64,000 nt of DNA from an uncultured Alphaproteobacteria bacterium (GTDB lineage Bacteria; Pseudomonadota; Alphaproteobacteria; HIMB59; GCA-002718135), in NCBI GenBank assembly GCA_902621165.1, contig CACNKX010000002.1:1-64000 (forward strand), given 5' to 3'. The notes under the pieces were generated by a model. It did no database searches. It saw only the letters and a program-made list of their open reading frames with translations, and was not told the DNA's origin. Of the stretch, positions 9,000-15,182 are shown in pieces. The translations under genes were made by a program, and so were the position numbers. Position 1 is the first letter of the stretch. Every line of letters begins with the position of its first letter.

Positions 9000-9086
9000 T
9001 TACTCCCATACTTCTTCAACATTCCAAAAAAGTGGTTTTAGATTTTTGTTTATAAAATCTTTTAATTTAAAAAAAACATTTTTTAT
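9000..9086 (-). pseudogene. Possible remnant of a coding region, 28 codons, no start
   Basis: Downstream of the rhodanese gene, the minus strand contains a frame without ATG that reads KNLKPLFWNVEEVWE before a TAA. The tryptophan- and charge-rich ending looks more like the tail of a real protein than random AT-rich DNA. A stop codon at its upstream end and the absence of a start make it a fragment at best. The rest of the 144-base gap between 8952 and 9095 shows nothing recognisable. Confidence 0.2.
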
Positions 9087-9095
9087 TTAAGAACA

Positions 9096-9461
9096 TCATT
9101 TCTTTAATTTTTCCCATTCAGCCATACCACCAGTGATATTTTTAACATTTTTAAGACCCATATCTTTCATAGTTTTAGTTGATAAAGTTCCTTGTCCACC
9201 CACACCACAAAATACAATATATTCTTTATCTGGATTTTCTCTAAAAAATTTATTTTCTAAAGGGCTACCTTCTGCCAAATAAAATTCAAGAAAAGCTCTA
9301 TCCAAATGAATTGCATTTCCTATTGTGCCATTTGAAAAACTTTCTTTATCTCTTACATCCACAAATTGTACATTTGGATCATTTATCTTTTCACTTGCTT
9401 CTGATGCAGAAATATTTTCTATTTTATCTTTGACACTCATCAATTCTTCAAATTTTTTCAT
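9096..9461 (-). CDS. Rhodanese-like domain protein
   Basis: This 121-residue protein is a single rhodanese domain. It has FVDVRDKESFSNGTIGNAIH (residues about 33-53), then VFCGVGGQGTLS with the candidate catalytic Cys near residue 85, and ITGGMAEWEK at the C-terminus. Such proteins carry persulfide sulfur on the active-site Cys and pass it to acceptors such as cyanide or thiols. The active-site loop CGVGGQG is glycine-rich rather than carrying the usual basic residues, so substrate preference may differ. The start is well fixed by an AAGGAGG sequence nine bases upstream, which is unusual in this window. A copy of the tmRNA-end repeat lies immediately upstream of that ribosome site. Confidence 0.85.
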   Translation of the reverse strand: MKKFEELMSVKDKIENISASEASEKINDPNVQFVDVRDKESFSNGTIGNAIHLDRAFLEFYLAEGSPLENKFFRENPDKEYIVFCGVGGQGTLSTKTMKDMGLKNVKNITGGMAEWEKLKK

Positions 9462-9470
9462 TTTTCCTTA

Positions 9471-9477
9471 CCTCCTT
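9471..9477 (-). promoter_or_regulatory. Strong Shine-Dalgarno site of the rhodanese gene
   Basis: On the minus strand AAGGAGG lies nine bases upstream of the ATG at 9461. Most genes in this window have no such site, so it both fixes this start and suggests high or independent translation of the rhodanese. Confidence 0.75.
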
Positions 9478-9484
9478 AATATGA

Positions 9485-9501
9485 GCGTTCTGTAGAACGA
9501 C
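9485..9501 (+). repeat. tmRNA-end-related repeat, copy R1
   Basis: GCGTTCTGTAGAACGAC is identical over 17 bases to part of copy R2 at 10494. Similarity extends on both sides: ATGAG precedes both, with a short deletion in R1, and an (A/C)ACT follows. It contains the inverted repeat CGTTC-TGTA-GAACG. R1 lies at the outer end of the ssrA-proximal islet, directly upstream of the rhodanese ribosome-binding site. Confidence 0.75.
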
Positions 9502-9682
9502 AACTTTGTTCATTCTTTCTAAAAAAACTTATTACCACATAACAAAGAAAATTAGTATTCCATAGCGTATATTACGCTTATATTTTTTACTCTCGAAGGA
9601 TAAATTTGATTTTATAAACAATTAAGTAAATATAATGTTTTCATATGATTTTATAAAAATCTTAATGTGGTAAAGAAATATT

Positions 9683-10357
9683 GTGAATAATATTTTTAAT
9701 AAAATTAACCTTTTGTTATGTATTTTGTTATGCTTGGTATTGGCAGGTTGTAAAATAGATTTTGAGGGTGATCTTTATACCTCAGATTTATTAACTATAG
9801 CTGAAGAAGGTGGATCAATTAATTTACCTATGGAAATAAAGTTTCAAGTATCTTCATGTGATGAAGATCTGACAAATTTAAATAATAAAATATCAACATA
9901 TTTTCAAGATTATAAACAAATAAGCTGTGGTACAGGTGAAGATTTTATGGATTACATTACCTCCAAAGTTTCTGTTCCTATTTACAATAATTTAGAGGAT
10001 TTCAACTTTGAAAATAAAAGCTTAATAGGTTACCAATCTACAATTTGGGAAGGTCAAACTAAACCATATGTCTATATCGTATTAAATCTTAATAAGTTTG
10101 AAGGATTGAGTGACTTTATTCAAAATGAAACATTCCAAGAATTGTCACTTGATGAAGGCATTTTAAAAGTAAATATTAATAATGATATTGAAACACAAAA
10201 ATTATCAATTTTTCCTTCTTTTGTTGATGGCGAGCCTATTGTTTTTAGAACTACATATGATTTAGAAAAAAGACAAAGTCTTTTAGTAGAGAGTTCAAAT
10301 ATTAGTGCAATGCATTTACAAGAAATTGGGTGGGCGCCATTATTTATATTTGAATAA
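9683..10357 (+). CDS. Putative lipoprotein of unknown function
   Basis: This 224-residue protein starts at GTG. The first 23 residues form a lipoprotein signal peptide ending LVLAGC, so the mature protein would start with a lipidated Cys at the membrane. It continues with KIDFEGDLYTSDLLTIAEEGG, then a conserved-looking domain in which three further Cys (in SSCDED and ISCGTG among others) could form disulfides. I do not recognise a named family. It lies alone between repeat copies R1 and R2, so it looks like cargo of a small inserted segment next to the tmRNA gene. About 220 bases upstream contain R1 and otherwise AT-rich DNA. Confidence 0.65.
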   Translation: MNNIFNKINLLLCILLCLVLAGCKIDFEGDLYTSDLLTIAEEGGSINLPMEIKFQVSSCDEDLTNLNNKISTYFQDYKQISCGTGEDFMDYITSKVSVPIYNNLEDFNFENKSLIGYQSTIWEGQTKPYVYIVLNLNKFEGLSDFIQNETFQELSLDEGILKVNINNDIETQKLSIFPSFVDGEPIVFRTTYDLEKRQSLLVESSNISAMHLQEIGWAPLFIFE

Positions 10358-10360
10358 TAG

Positions 10361-10504
10361 ATTTTTTTTAAATTATTTTTTTTGATTATTATTTTTATAA
10401 AAATTAGTTTTATTTACACGTATATAGTGCGTGATACTGGTGCATTTGCAAGAATGGATGAGCTAGAAGCCAAAATCTTGATTTATGAGTGGGGCGTTCT
10501 GTAG
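10361..10504 (+). pseudogene. Short open frame ending inside repeat R2, possible gene remnant
   Basis: This frame is open after the lipoprotein gene and ends at a TAG within repeat R2. Its last 24 codons read RDTGAFARMDELEAKILIYE and then WGVL, with a codon choice and GC level unlike the surrounding poly-T-rich DNA. A TTG at 10382 could start a protein of about 40 residues, but no ribosome site is visible. The most economical reading is that it is the tail of a gene whose 5' part was lost when segments were inserted or deleted here, with the repeat forming its 3' end. I do not recognise the family. Confidence 0.3.
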
Positions 10505-10514
10505 AACGACCACT
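10488..10514 (+). repeat. tmRNA-end-related repeat, copy R2 (imperfect palindrome)
   Basis: The 27 bases can fold as AGTGG, internal loop, CGTTC-TGTA-GAACG, then CCACT. The left part AGTGGGGCGTTCTGT matches the 3' end of the ssrA gene (copy R3 at 11288) over 15 bases. The right part matches R1 over 17 bases. It therefore links R1 and R3, as expected for a junction between two tandem insertions at the same attachment site. No T-run follows on either strand, so it is not a simple terminator. Confidence 0.75.
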
Positions 10515-10553
10515 AAATCATTATTAACAGAAAATAAGGACTTTTGGAAACTT

Positions 10554-10617
10554 CTTCGTAGAAACTTCGTAGTAAGTTTTCATTATTTTTCAGATTTCTT
10601 GTTTGGGTTCTTCGTAG
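10554..10617 (+). repeat. CTTCGTAG short repeats, left group
   Basis: CTTCGTAG occurs at 10554, 10565 and 10610. The first two are 11 bases apart and the third is next to the stop codon of the HEAT-like ORF. The first two sit between a GAAACTT and an AAGTTTTC, giving the group a partly palindromic outline. A matching group in the same orientation lies on the other side of the gene. Confidence 0.7.
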
Positions 10618-10622
10618 TTTTT

Positions 10623-11144
10623 TTATTCTTTAATTAAGGATAATAATTTTTTTGCTAGTCTAGAAACTGCCTTTCTCCTATCTTTTGAAAGTTTTTTAAT
10701 AATTTTTATATTTTCTTTTATTGTTTTATTATCAATTTTATTGAAAGTTATTAGAGCATTCATTGATTGACATAAAACAATCCAATCACTGGAGTTATTA
10801 AGATAATCAGATACAATTTTTTTTGCTTTTTTTTGTTCTTTATTTTCTAATTGATTAACTAATTCTGAAAATAATTGAGCGCAGGTCCATTGTGTGGAAG
10901 GTTGTTTTATTTTTGAAATTTTGTTTAAGAAAATATTTTTAAAATCTAAAAACCATTCTGGTTTTTGTCTAAATATTCTTTTAAAAGCATTTGATGTTCT
11001 TAATCTTACTATTTGGTCTGTGCTTGAATAACACTTAATTAACGAATTAATCCTATTTTTTTTAACAATAACATGTTCAGCAACTTTTATTGTATTACCT
11101 AGTGAATTTGGATTACCACCAGTTAGTTCAGACTCATAATTCAT
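10623..11144 (-). CDS. Small HEAT-like repeat protein
   Basis: This 173-residue protein is all-helical by pattern. The N-terminal ELTGGNPNSLGNTIKVAEHV motif followed by DQIVRLRTSNAFKRI, QPSTQWTCAQLFSEL, SSDWIVLCQSMNAL and DRRKAVSRLAKKLL is the recurring layout of a family of small HEAT/armadillo-type proteins of unknown function found scattered across bacteria. It probably binds another protein or a nucleic acid through its helical surface. No enzyme motif is visible. The gene is the only one in the segment between repeat R2 and the tmRNA gene, and groups of CTTCGTAG repeats lie just before its start and just after its stop. This placement suggests accessory, mobile origin. Confidence 0.65.
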   Translation of the reverse strand: MNYESELTGGNPNSLGNTIKVAEHVIVKKNRINSLIKCYSSTDQIVRLRTSNAFKRIFRQKPEWFLDFKNIFLNKISKIKQPSTQWTCAQLFSELVNQLENKEQKKAKKIVSDYLNNSSDWIVLCQSMNALITFNKIDNKTIKENIKIIKKLSKDRRKAVSRLAKKLLSLIKE

Positions 11145-11209
11145 TATAAATTAATTTGTTAAAATAAATCTAAAAATTAACATTACCTAATAATAAATTA
11201 TATATTTTC

Positions 11210-11240
11210 CTTCGTAGTAACTTCGTAGTAAACTTCGTAG
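11210..11240 (+). repeat. CTTCGTAG tandem repeats, right group
   Basis: CTTCGTAG occurs three times at 11210, 11221 and 11233, spaced 11 and 12 bases, so about one helical turn apart. They are in the same orientation as the left group at 10554-10617. They lie about 65 bases upstream of the start of the minus-strand HEAT-like gene. Helically phased short repeats are typical of protein-binding arrays (iterons or operators), but they could also be remnants of transposition. Confidence 0.7.
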
Positions 11241-11287
11241 AGAGTTTTCTATAAAAAATTATTGATATTACTGGATAATATTTAAAA

Positions 11288-11302
11288 AGTGGGGCGTTCT
11301 GT
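11288..11302 (+). repeat. Repeat copy R3 at the 3' end of the tmRNA gene (candidate attB core)
   Basis: AGTGGGGCGTTCTGT overlaps the end of the tmRNA coding piece (on the minus strand ACAGAACGCCCC then ACTTTTT). It is identical to the left part of R2. The 3' ends of ssrA genes are well-known integration targets, so this is the likely original site from which R2 and R1 were derived. Confidence 0.65.
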
Positions 11303-11520
11303 TGCTCGGTGCCCCTGACCGCGCTCACCTAGAACCTAGGCAGCAAGTGCTAATCTATTATCGTTAGCGTTTATAAAATAGCCCGATAACGGTGGTACAA
11401 TACCGGATAAAGTCTTTGTCTTTGAATTACCGTCAAACCTATTTCGTCCCCATATTTTGGTGGAGACGCCGGGTACCGCCCCCGGGTCCGAATAACTTAT
11501 TGCACAAAGCATTTATTATC
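11291..11520 (-). ncRNA. ssrA: Two-piece, circularly permuted tmRNA
   Basis: On the minus strand an acceptor piece comes first: GGACCCGG, a T-arm of CCGGG-GGCGGTA-CCCGG, and CGTCTCCACCA ending at 11458. After only six bases the coding piece starts at 11451 with GGGGACGAAATAGGTTTGAC. Its GGGGACG pairs with CGTCTCC of the other piece to form a 7-bp acceptor stem. The tag frame reads ANDNRLALAA then TAG (11368-11336), directly before a small CTAG hairpin. This is the permuted form known from Alphaproteobacteria, which is processed into two RNAs that rescue stalled ribosomes. The outer ends are approximate: the 5' end of the acceptor piece is not fixed, and a GGGGC/GCCCC stem followed by T-rich DNA marks the 3' end. 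The resume codon is probably GCT at 11368. This RNA is absent from the ORF track. Confidence 0.9.
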
Positions 11521-11542
11521 TTAGTTGCAAAGCAACGTAATT

Positions 11543-11571
11543 ATTATACCTTAAACTAATTATACTTGAAA
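11543..11571 (-). promoter_or_regulatory. Candidate sigma-70 promoter of ssrA
   Basis: On the minus strand TTTCAA (11571-11566) is followed after 17 bases by a perfect TATAAT (11548-11543). Transcription would start near 11536, just before a GTTGC-TTT-GCAAC hairpin that leads into the acceptor piece. The position fits the tmRNA precursor well. Confidence 0.5.
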
Positions 11572-11638
11572 GTTTTGTCTTGAGACCTAGCAATTAAAAA
11601 AAATATTGTTACTAATAAAGAGATAAAACAAACAAAAT

Positions 11639-12127
11639 ATGATTAAAGCAATAATGGCAATTGATGAAAAGGGAGGCATTAGTAAAGGCCAAAGTATGCC
11701 TTGGCCTAAAAATTCAATTGACCTAATGTGGTTTAAAGAAAATACTATAAATAATGTAGTAGTAATGGGTAGGAAGACCTGGGAAGATCCTTTTATGCCT
11801 ACACCTCTAAAATCAAGAATAAATGTTCTAATTACAAATAAAAATAAAGAATTAATTGAAGGAGCAGATTATTATTTAAGTGGAAACGTGAATAATGAAA
11901 TTCAAAATATTCAATCTGAATATACAAATAAGGATATTTTCATAATTGGTGGTTCAGAAATAATAAATTTGACATTTAACTTAATAGAACAATTTTACCT
12001 AACCAGAATCTACGGTAATTATAATTGTGAAAAATTTATAGATGTTTCTTTAATAGAAAATAATTTGAATATGATTAAAAAAATTGATGGCGATTCAACA
12101 TGTCATTTTGAAATTTGGGAAAAATGA
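11639..12127 (+). CDS. folA: Dihydrofolate reductase
   Basis: This 162-residue enzyme reduces dihydrofolate to tetrahydrofolate with NADPH. The usual motifs are in order: IKAIMAIDEKGGISKG at the N-terminus, MPWPKNSIDLMWFKE (substrate-binding helix), VVVMGRKTWE (NADPH loop) near residue 41, and IIGGSEIINL near 103. The length is normal for bacterial DHFR. Its stop codon overlaps the start of thyA as ATGA, so the two are translationally coupled. This fits their joint role, since thymidylate synthase turns methylene-THF into the dihydrofolate that FolA recycles. The product of codon 27 is Asp in SIDLMWFK, consistent with the catalytic acid of bacterial DHFR. Confidence 0.95.
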   Translation: MIKAIMAIDEKGGISKGQSMPWPKNSIDLMWFKENTINNVVVMGRKTWEDPFMPTPLKSRINVLITNKNKELIEGADYYLSGNVNNEIQNIQSEYTNKDIFIIGGSEIINLTFNLIEQFYLTRIYGNYNCEKFIDVSLIENNLNMIKKIDGDSTCHFEIWEK

Positions 12128-12954
12128 AACAATACCTAGATGCATTAAGATATTGTTATGATAATGGAACTGATGTTCAAAGCAGGGCAGGTAGCGTTAG
12201 AAAATCATTTGGGTTTCAAATGCATTATGATTTATCAAAAGGCTTTCCTGCTATAACAACTAAAAAACTAGCATGGAAATCTGTAATTTCAGAGTTACTA
12301 TGGTTTATTGAAGGTTCTGATGATGAGAGAAGATTAGCAGAAATTTTATACAATGATTCAAGAAAAAACTTAAAAGATAAAAAAACTATTTGGACACAAA
12401 ATGCTGAAGCAGATTATTGGAGGCCAAAAGCTCGATTTGTTGGTGATGTTGGCAAAATTTATGGTGTTCAATGGAGAAATTTTAATGGAGAAGATCAAAT
12501 TGTAAATTTAATCAAAGGACTAAAAGAAGACCCAAATGGCCGACGACATATAATTTCAGCTTGGAATCCTCCTGAGATAAAAAATATGTCATTACCGGCA
12601 TGTCATGCATTCTCGCAATTTTTTATTTCAAATAACAAATTAAGCTGCCAATTATATCAAAGATCATGCGATATGTTTTTGGGAGTTCCATTTAACATAG
12701 CTAGTTATAGTCTTTTGACTCACATGTTAGCTAGGGAGTGTAAATTAGAAGTAGGAACATTTATTCATTCTTTAGGAGATTTTCATATCTATAAAGAACA
12801 TTTTGAGCAGGTTAAAATACAATTACAAAGAGAGCCCAAAAAATTACCTGAGCTTCAGTTTGAAACAAAAAACTTTTTTAAATACAACGTTAATGATTTT
12901 AAATTAATTAACTATGAGCATCATGAAAAAATTGATGCTTTAATGAATGTTTAA
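12124..12954 (+). CDS. thyA: Thymidylate synthase
   Basis: ThyA methylates dUMP to dTMP using methylene-tetrahydrofolate. I place the start at the ATG at 12124 (MKQYLDALRYC), not at the track's 12115, because it matches the family N-terminus and gives the normal ATGA overlap with folA. The protein is 276 residues. Visible motifs are ELLWFIEGSDD, GVQWRNF, the active-site Cys in LPACHAFSQFF, the phosphate-binding QRSCDMFLGVPFNIASY, and HSLGDFHIYKEHFEQ. No thyX was seen. It faces mrp, whose stop lies within the last few bases, so the two genes converge tail to tail with a 4-base overlap. Confidence 0.96.
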   Translation: MKQYLDALRYCYDNGTDVQSRAGSVRKSFGFQMHYDLSKGFPAITTKKLAWKSVISELLWFIEGSDDERRLAEILYNDSRKNLKDKKTIWTQNAEADYWRPKARFVGDVGKIYGVQWRNFNGEDQIVNLIKGLKEDPNGRRHIISAWNPPEIKNMSLPACHAFSQFFISNNKLSCQLYQRSCDMFLGVPFNIASYSLLTHMLARECKLEVGTFIHSLGDFHIYKEHFEQVKIQLQREPKKLPELQFETKNFFKYNVNDFKLINYEHHEKIDALMNV

Positions 12955-13988
12955 TTTAGAGATTTTTTTAAGTTCTTAGCAATTGATATAAATTTTTTTG
13001 AAATTTCACCATCTGGATTGTCTATCAAAGCAGGTATTCCATTGTCTGATTGAATTCGTAAATTTGTATCAATAGGAATCTCTCCTAAAAAAGGTATTTT
13101 AAATTCTTCAGCTTCTTTTTTCACACCATCTTTTGAAAATATATAATGCTTTTGATTGCAATTATCACATATGAAATAACTCATATTTTCCACAATACCA
13201 AGAATATCAACATTAACTTTTTTAAACATGTTTATTCCTTTTCTGGCATCAGTAAGAGCTACATCTTGAGGAGTAGAAATTACAATTGATCCAGAAAGTT
13301 TTGAACTTTGAGCCAAAGTTAGTTGAGCATCACCAGTACCAGGAGGAAGATCGATTATAAGGTAATCTATTTGACCCCACTCAACCCCATTAAACATTTG
13401 CTCTAAAGCTTTCATTACCATTGGACCTCTCCAAATTGTTGGAGCCTCAGAGTCTAGAATAAAACCTATAGACATTAATTTTATCCCATAATTTTCCAAA
13501 GGTATAAGTTTTTTGTTTTCATTCATTATTGGTTTTTGAGAAATTCCCATCATTCTAGGAACACTAGGACCATAAATATCTGCATCAAGTAATCCAACTT
13601 TGAGATCAAGTGAGCTTAATGCTGTGGCAAGATTTACTGAAAATGTTGATTTTCCAACTCCACCCTTACCACTTGCAATTGCCACGATATTTTTTGCATC
13701 AATTTTAAATCTTTTCTCATCAGAAATATTTGTTTTATTTCTATCAGAGTTGATAATTACATTCACTGAAAGAACGCCAGAAATTTGCTCAACATTATTT
13801 TTAAGTAATCTTGCTATGTTTATATATGAGTCTTCTTTTTGACCTTTCACAAGCAAGGAAATGTTTACATTACCTTCTTTTACAATTGCAGATATGTTTT
13901 GATTTTTAGGATCAAAAGTAAGATTTGTTTCAGGATCACTAAATTTCTTCGAAAATGTATAAATTAAAGATAAAATTTCATCAGACAT
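12951..13988 (-). CDS. mrp: Mrp/ApbC-type Fe-S carrier P-loop ATPase
   Basis: This 345-residue protein has a short N-terminal MIP18/DUF59-like region (about 1-90) and a ParA/MinD-type ATPase. The deviant Walker A is ASGKGGVGKSTFSVNLA near residue 110, followed by LLDADIYGPSVPRMMG. The CDNC motif in MSYFICDNCNQKHYIF near residue 275 is the conserved CxxC that holds a transferable 4Fe-4S cluster at the dimer interface. LPPGTGDAQLTLAQ is also present. Members carry Fe-S clusters to apoproteins. It stands alone between thyA and hflK, with its start about 85 bases from the divergent hflK start. Confidence 0.93.
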   Translation of the reverse strand: MSDEILSLIYTFSKKFSDPETNLTFDPKNQNISAIVKEGNVNISLLVKGQKEDSYINIARLLKNNVEQISGVLSVNVIINSDRNKTNISDEKRFKIDAKNIVAIASGKGGVGKSTFSVNLATALSSLDLKVGLLDADIYGPSVPRMMGISQKPIMNENKKLIPLENYGIKLMSIGFILDSEAPTIWRGPMVMKALEQMFNGVEWGQIDYLIIDLPPGTGDAQLTLAQSSKLSGSIVISTPQDVALTDARKGINMFKKVNVDILGIVENMSYFICDNCNQKHYIFSKDGVKKEAEEFKIPFLGEIPIDTNLRIQSDNGIPALIDNPDGEISKKFISIAKNLKKSLN

Positions 13989-14074
13989 ACTTGATTTTTC
14001 CAGATTTACTCAAATATTAGTTATTAAATAATACAATTAGTGTTAGTAGATAGAGCCAATATTATCAATAATAT

Positions 14075-15181
14075 ATGAACTGGAATAAAAATAACAATGA
14101 CAACAATCCTTGGGGTTCAGGCGGAAATAACAACCCTTGGGGCTCCGGAGGTTCTGGAGACGGTCCAAACAGAAGAGATTTTGAAGATTCCATTAGAAAA
14201 GCAAAAGATAGGTTCGGAAATTTCAAATTTGGTGGCAGACGTAATCTTTCAATATTTATAATAGTAGCTATTTTACTATGGTTAGCTACTGGTTTTTATA
14301 GAGTTGAGCCTGATGAGCAGGGTGTAGAGCTTTTATTTGGAAGATGGAATGGTCAAACAACTGAGCCTGGATTACATTACTTTTTTCCAACTCCAATTGG
14401 TCAAACTGTAACACCTAAAGTTGAAGTAATTAGAAAAATAAACGTTGGATTTAGAAGTGCAAGTGATCTTGGTTTTGGTTCAAATTCAAATGCAGAGCGA
14501 AAAGTAATTGAAGAAAGTTTAATGCTTACTGGTGATCAAAACATAGCAGATGTTGCATTCACAGTACTTTTCAAAATAAAAGACGCTGGAAATTTTCTAT
14601 TCAAGCTTAGAAATCCAGAACTTACCGTTAAAGATATGTCTGAAAGTGTTGTACGTGAAGTTGTTGGTCAAAGAGATCTTCAATTCTTACTCACAGAAGG
14701 TCGTCAAGAGGTTGAACAAGTTGTAAGAAATGAATTACAACTAGTTTTAGATTCTTATGAAAGTGGTGTTTTAATTCAATCAGTACAGCTTCAAAGTGTT
14801 GATCCGCCCGATCAAGTTATTGATGCTTTTGATGAAGTTCAAAGAGCAAGACAAGATAAAGAAAGATTAGTTAACGAAGCAAACACTTATTTAAATAGAA
14901 TTGTGCCAAATGCTCGTGGTGAAGCAGCGAAACTTGTTGAAGCCGCTACAGCATATAAAGAGCAAGTGGTTAAACAAGCAGAAGGTGTGGCGCAAAACTT
15001 TATTGATGTTTATAACAGTTATAAAGACGCGAAAGAAGTAACTAAAAGAAGAATTTATTTAGAAACTTTAAGGGAAGTTTTAGAAGGAAAGAACAAAATA
15101 ATTTTAGACGATACTGGAAATGGACAGGGTGTAGTTCCTTACCTTCCATTGAATGAACTTAAAAAGTCAGGAAATAATTAA
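14075..15181 (+). CDS. hflK: FtsH protease modulator HflK
   Basis: This 368-residue band-7/SPFH membrane protein forms with HflC the large cage that surrounds FtsH and tunes its proteolysis. The N-terminus is rich in Asn and Gly (NPWGSGG repeated), as usual for HflK, followed by one transmembrane helix at about residues 60-78 and a periplasmic SPFH domain beginning YRVEPDEQGVELLFGRW. The C-terminal part has the long helical region (EVQRARQDKERLVNEANTYLN) and ends in a VVPYLPL segment. It starts the operon hflK-hflC-DUF2065-degP. HflC starts one base after its stop. Confidence 0.95.
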   Translation: MNWNKNNNDNNPWGSGGNNNPWGSGGSGDGPNRRDFEDSIRKAKDRFGNFKFGGRRNLSIFIIVAILLWLATGFYRVEPDEQGVELLFGRWNGQTTEPGLHYFFPTPIGQTVTPKVEVIRKINVGFRSASDLGFGSNSNAERKVIEESLMLTGDQNIADVAFTVLFKIKDAGNFLFKLRNPELTVKDMSESVVREVVGQRDLQFLLTEGRQEVEQVVRNELQLVLDSYESGVLIQSVQLQSVDPPDQVIDAFDEVQRARQDKERLVNEANTYLNRIVPNARGEAAKLVEAATAYKEQVVKQAEGVAQNFIDVYNSYKDAKEVTKRRIYLETLREVLEGKNKIILDDTGNGQGVVPYLPLNELKKSGNN

Positions 15182-15182
15182 G

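Noticed and set aside
10488-10514. R2 palindrome as a rho-independent terminator
   Set aside because: No T-run follows on either strand, the stem is interrupted, and the same sequence matches the ssrA end.
10554-11240. CTTCGTAG repeats as a CRISPR array
   Set aside because: Repeats are only eight bases with 3-4-base gaps, spacers are absent, and no cas genes are present.
11524-11536. GTTGC-AAA-GCAAC hairpin as an attenuator or riboswitch for folA
   Set aside because: It lies at the 5' end of the tmRNA precursor on the other strand and is too small and too far from folA.
12115-12954. Track start of thyA at 12115
   Set aside because: The ATG at 12124 gives the family N-terminus MKQYL and an ATGA overlap. 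The extra three codons are not conserved.
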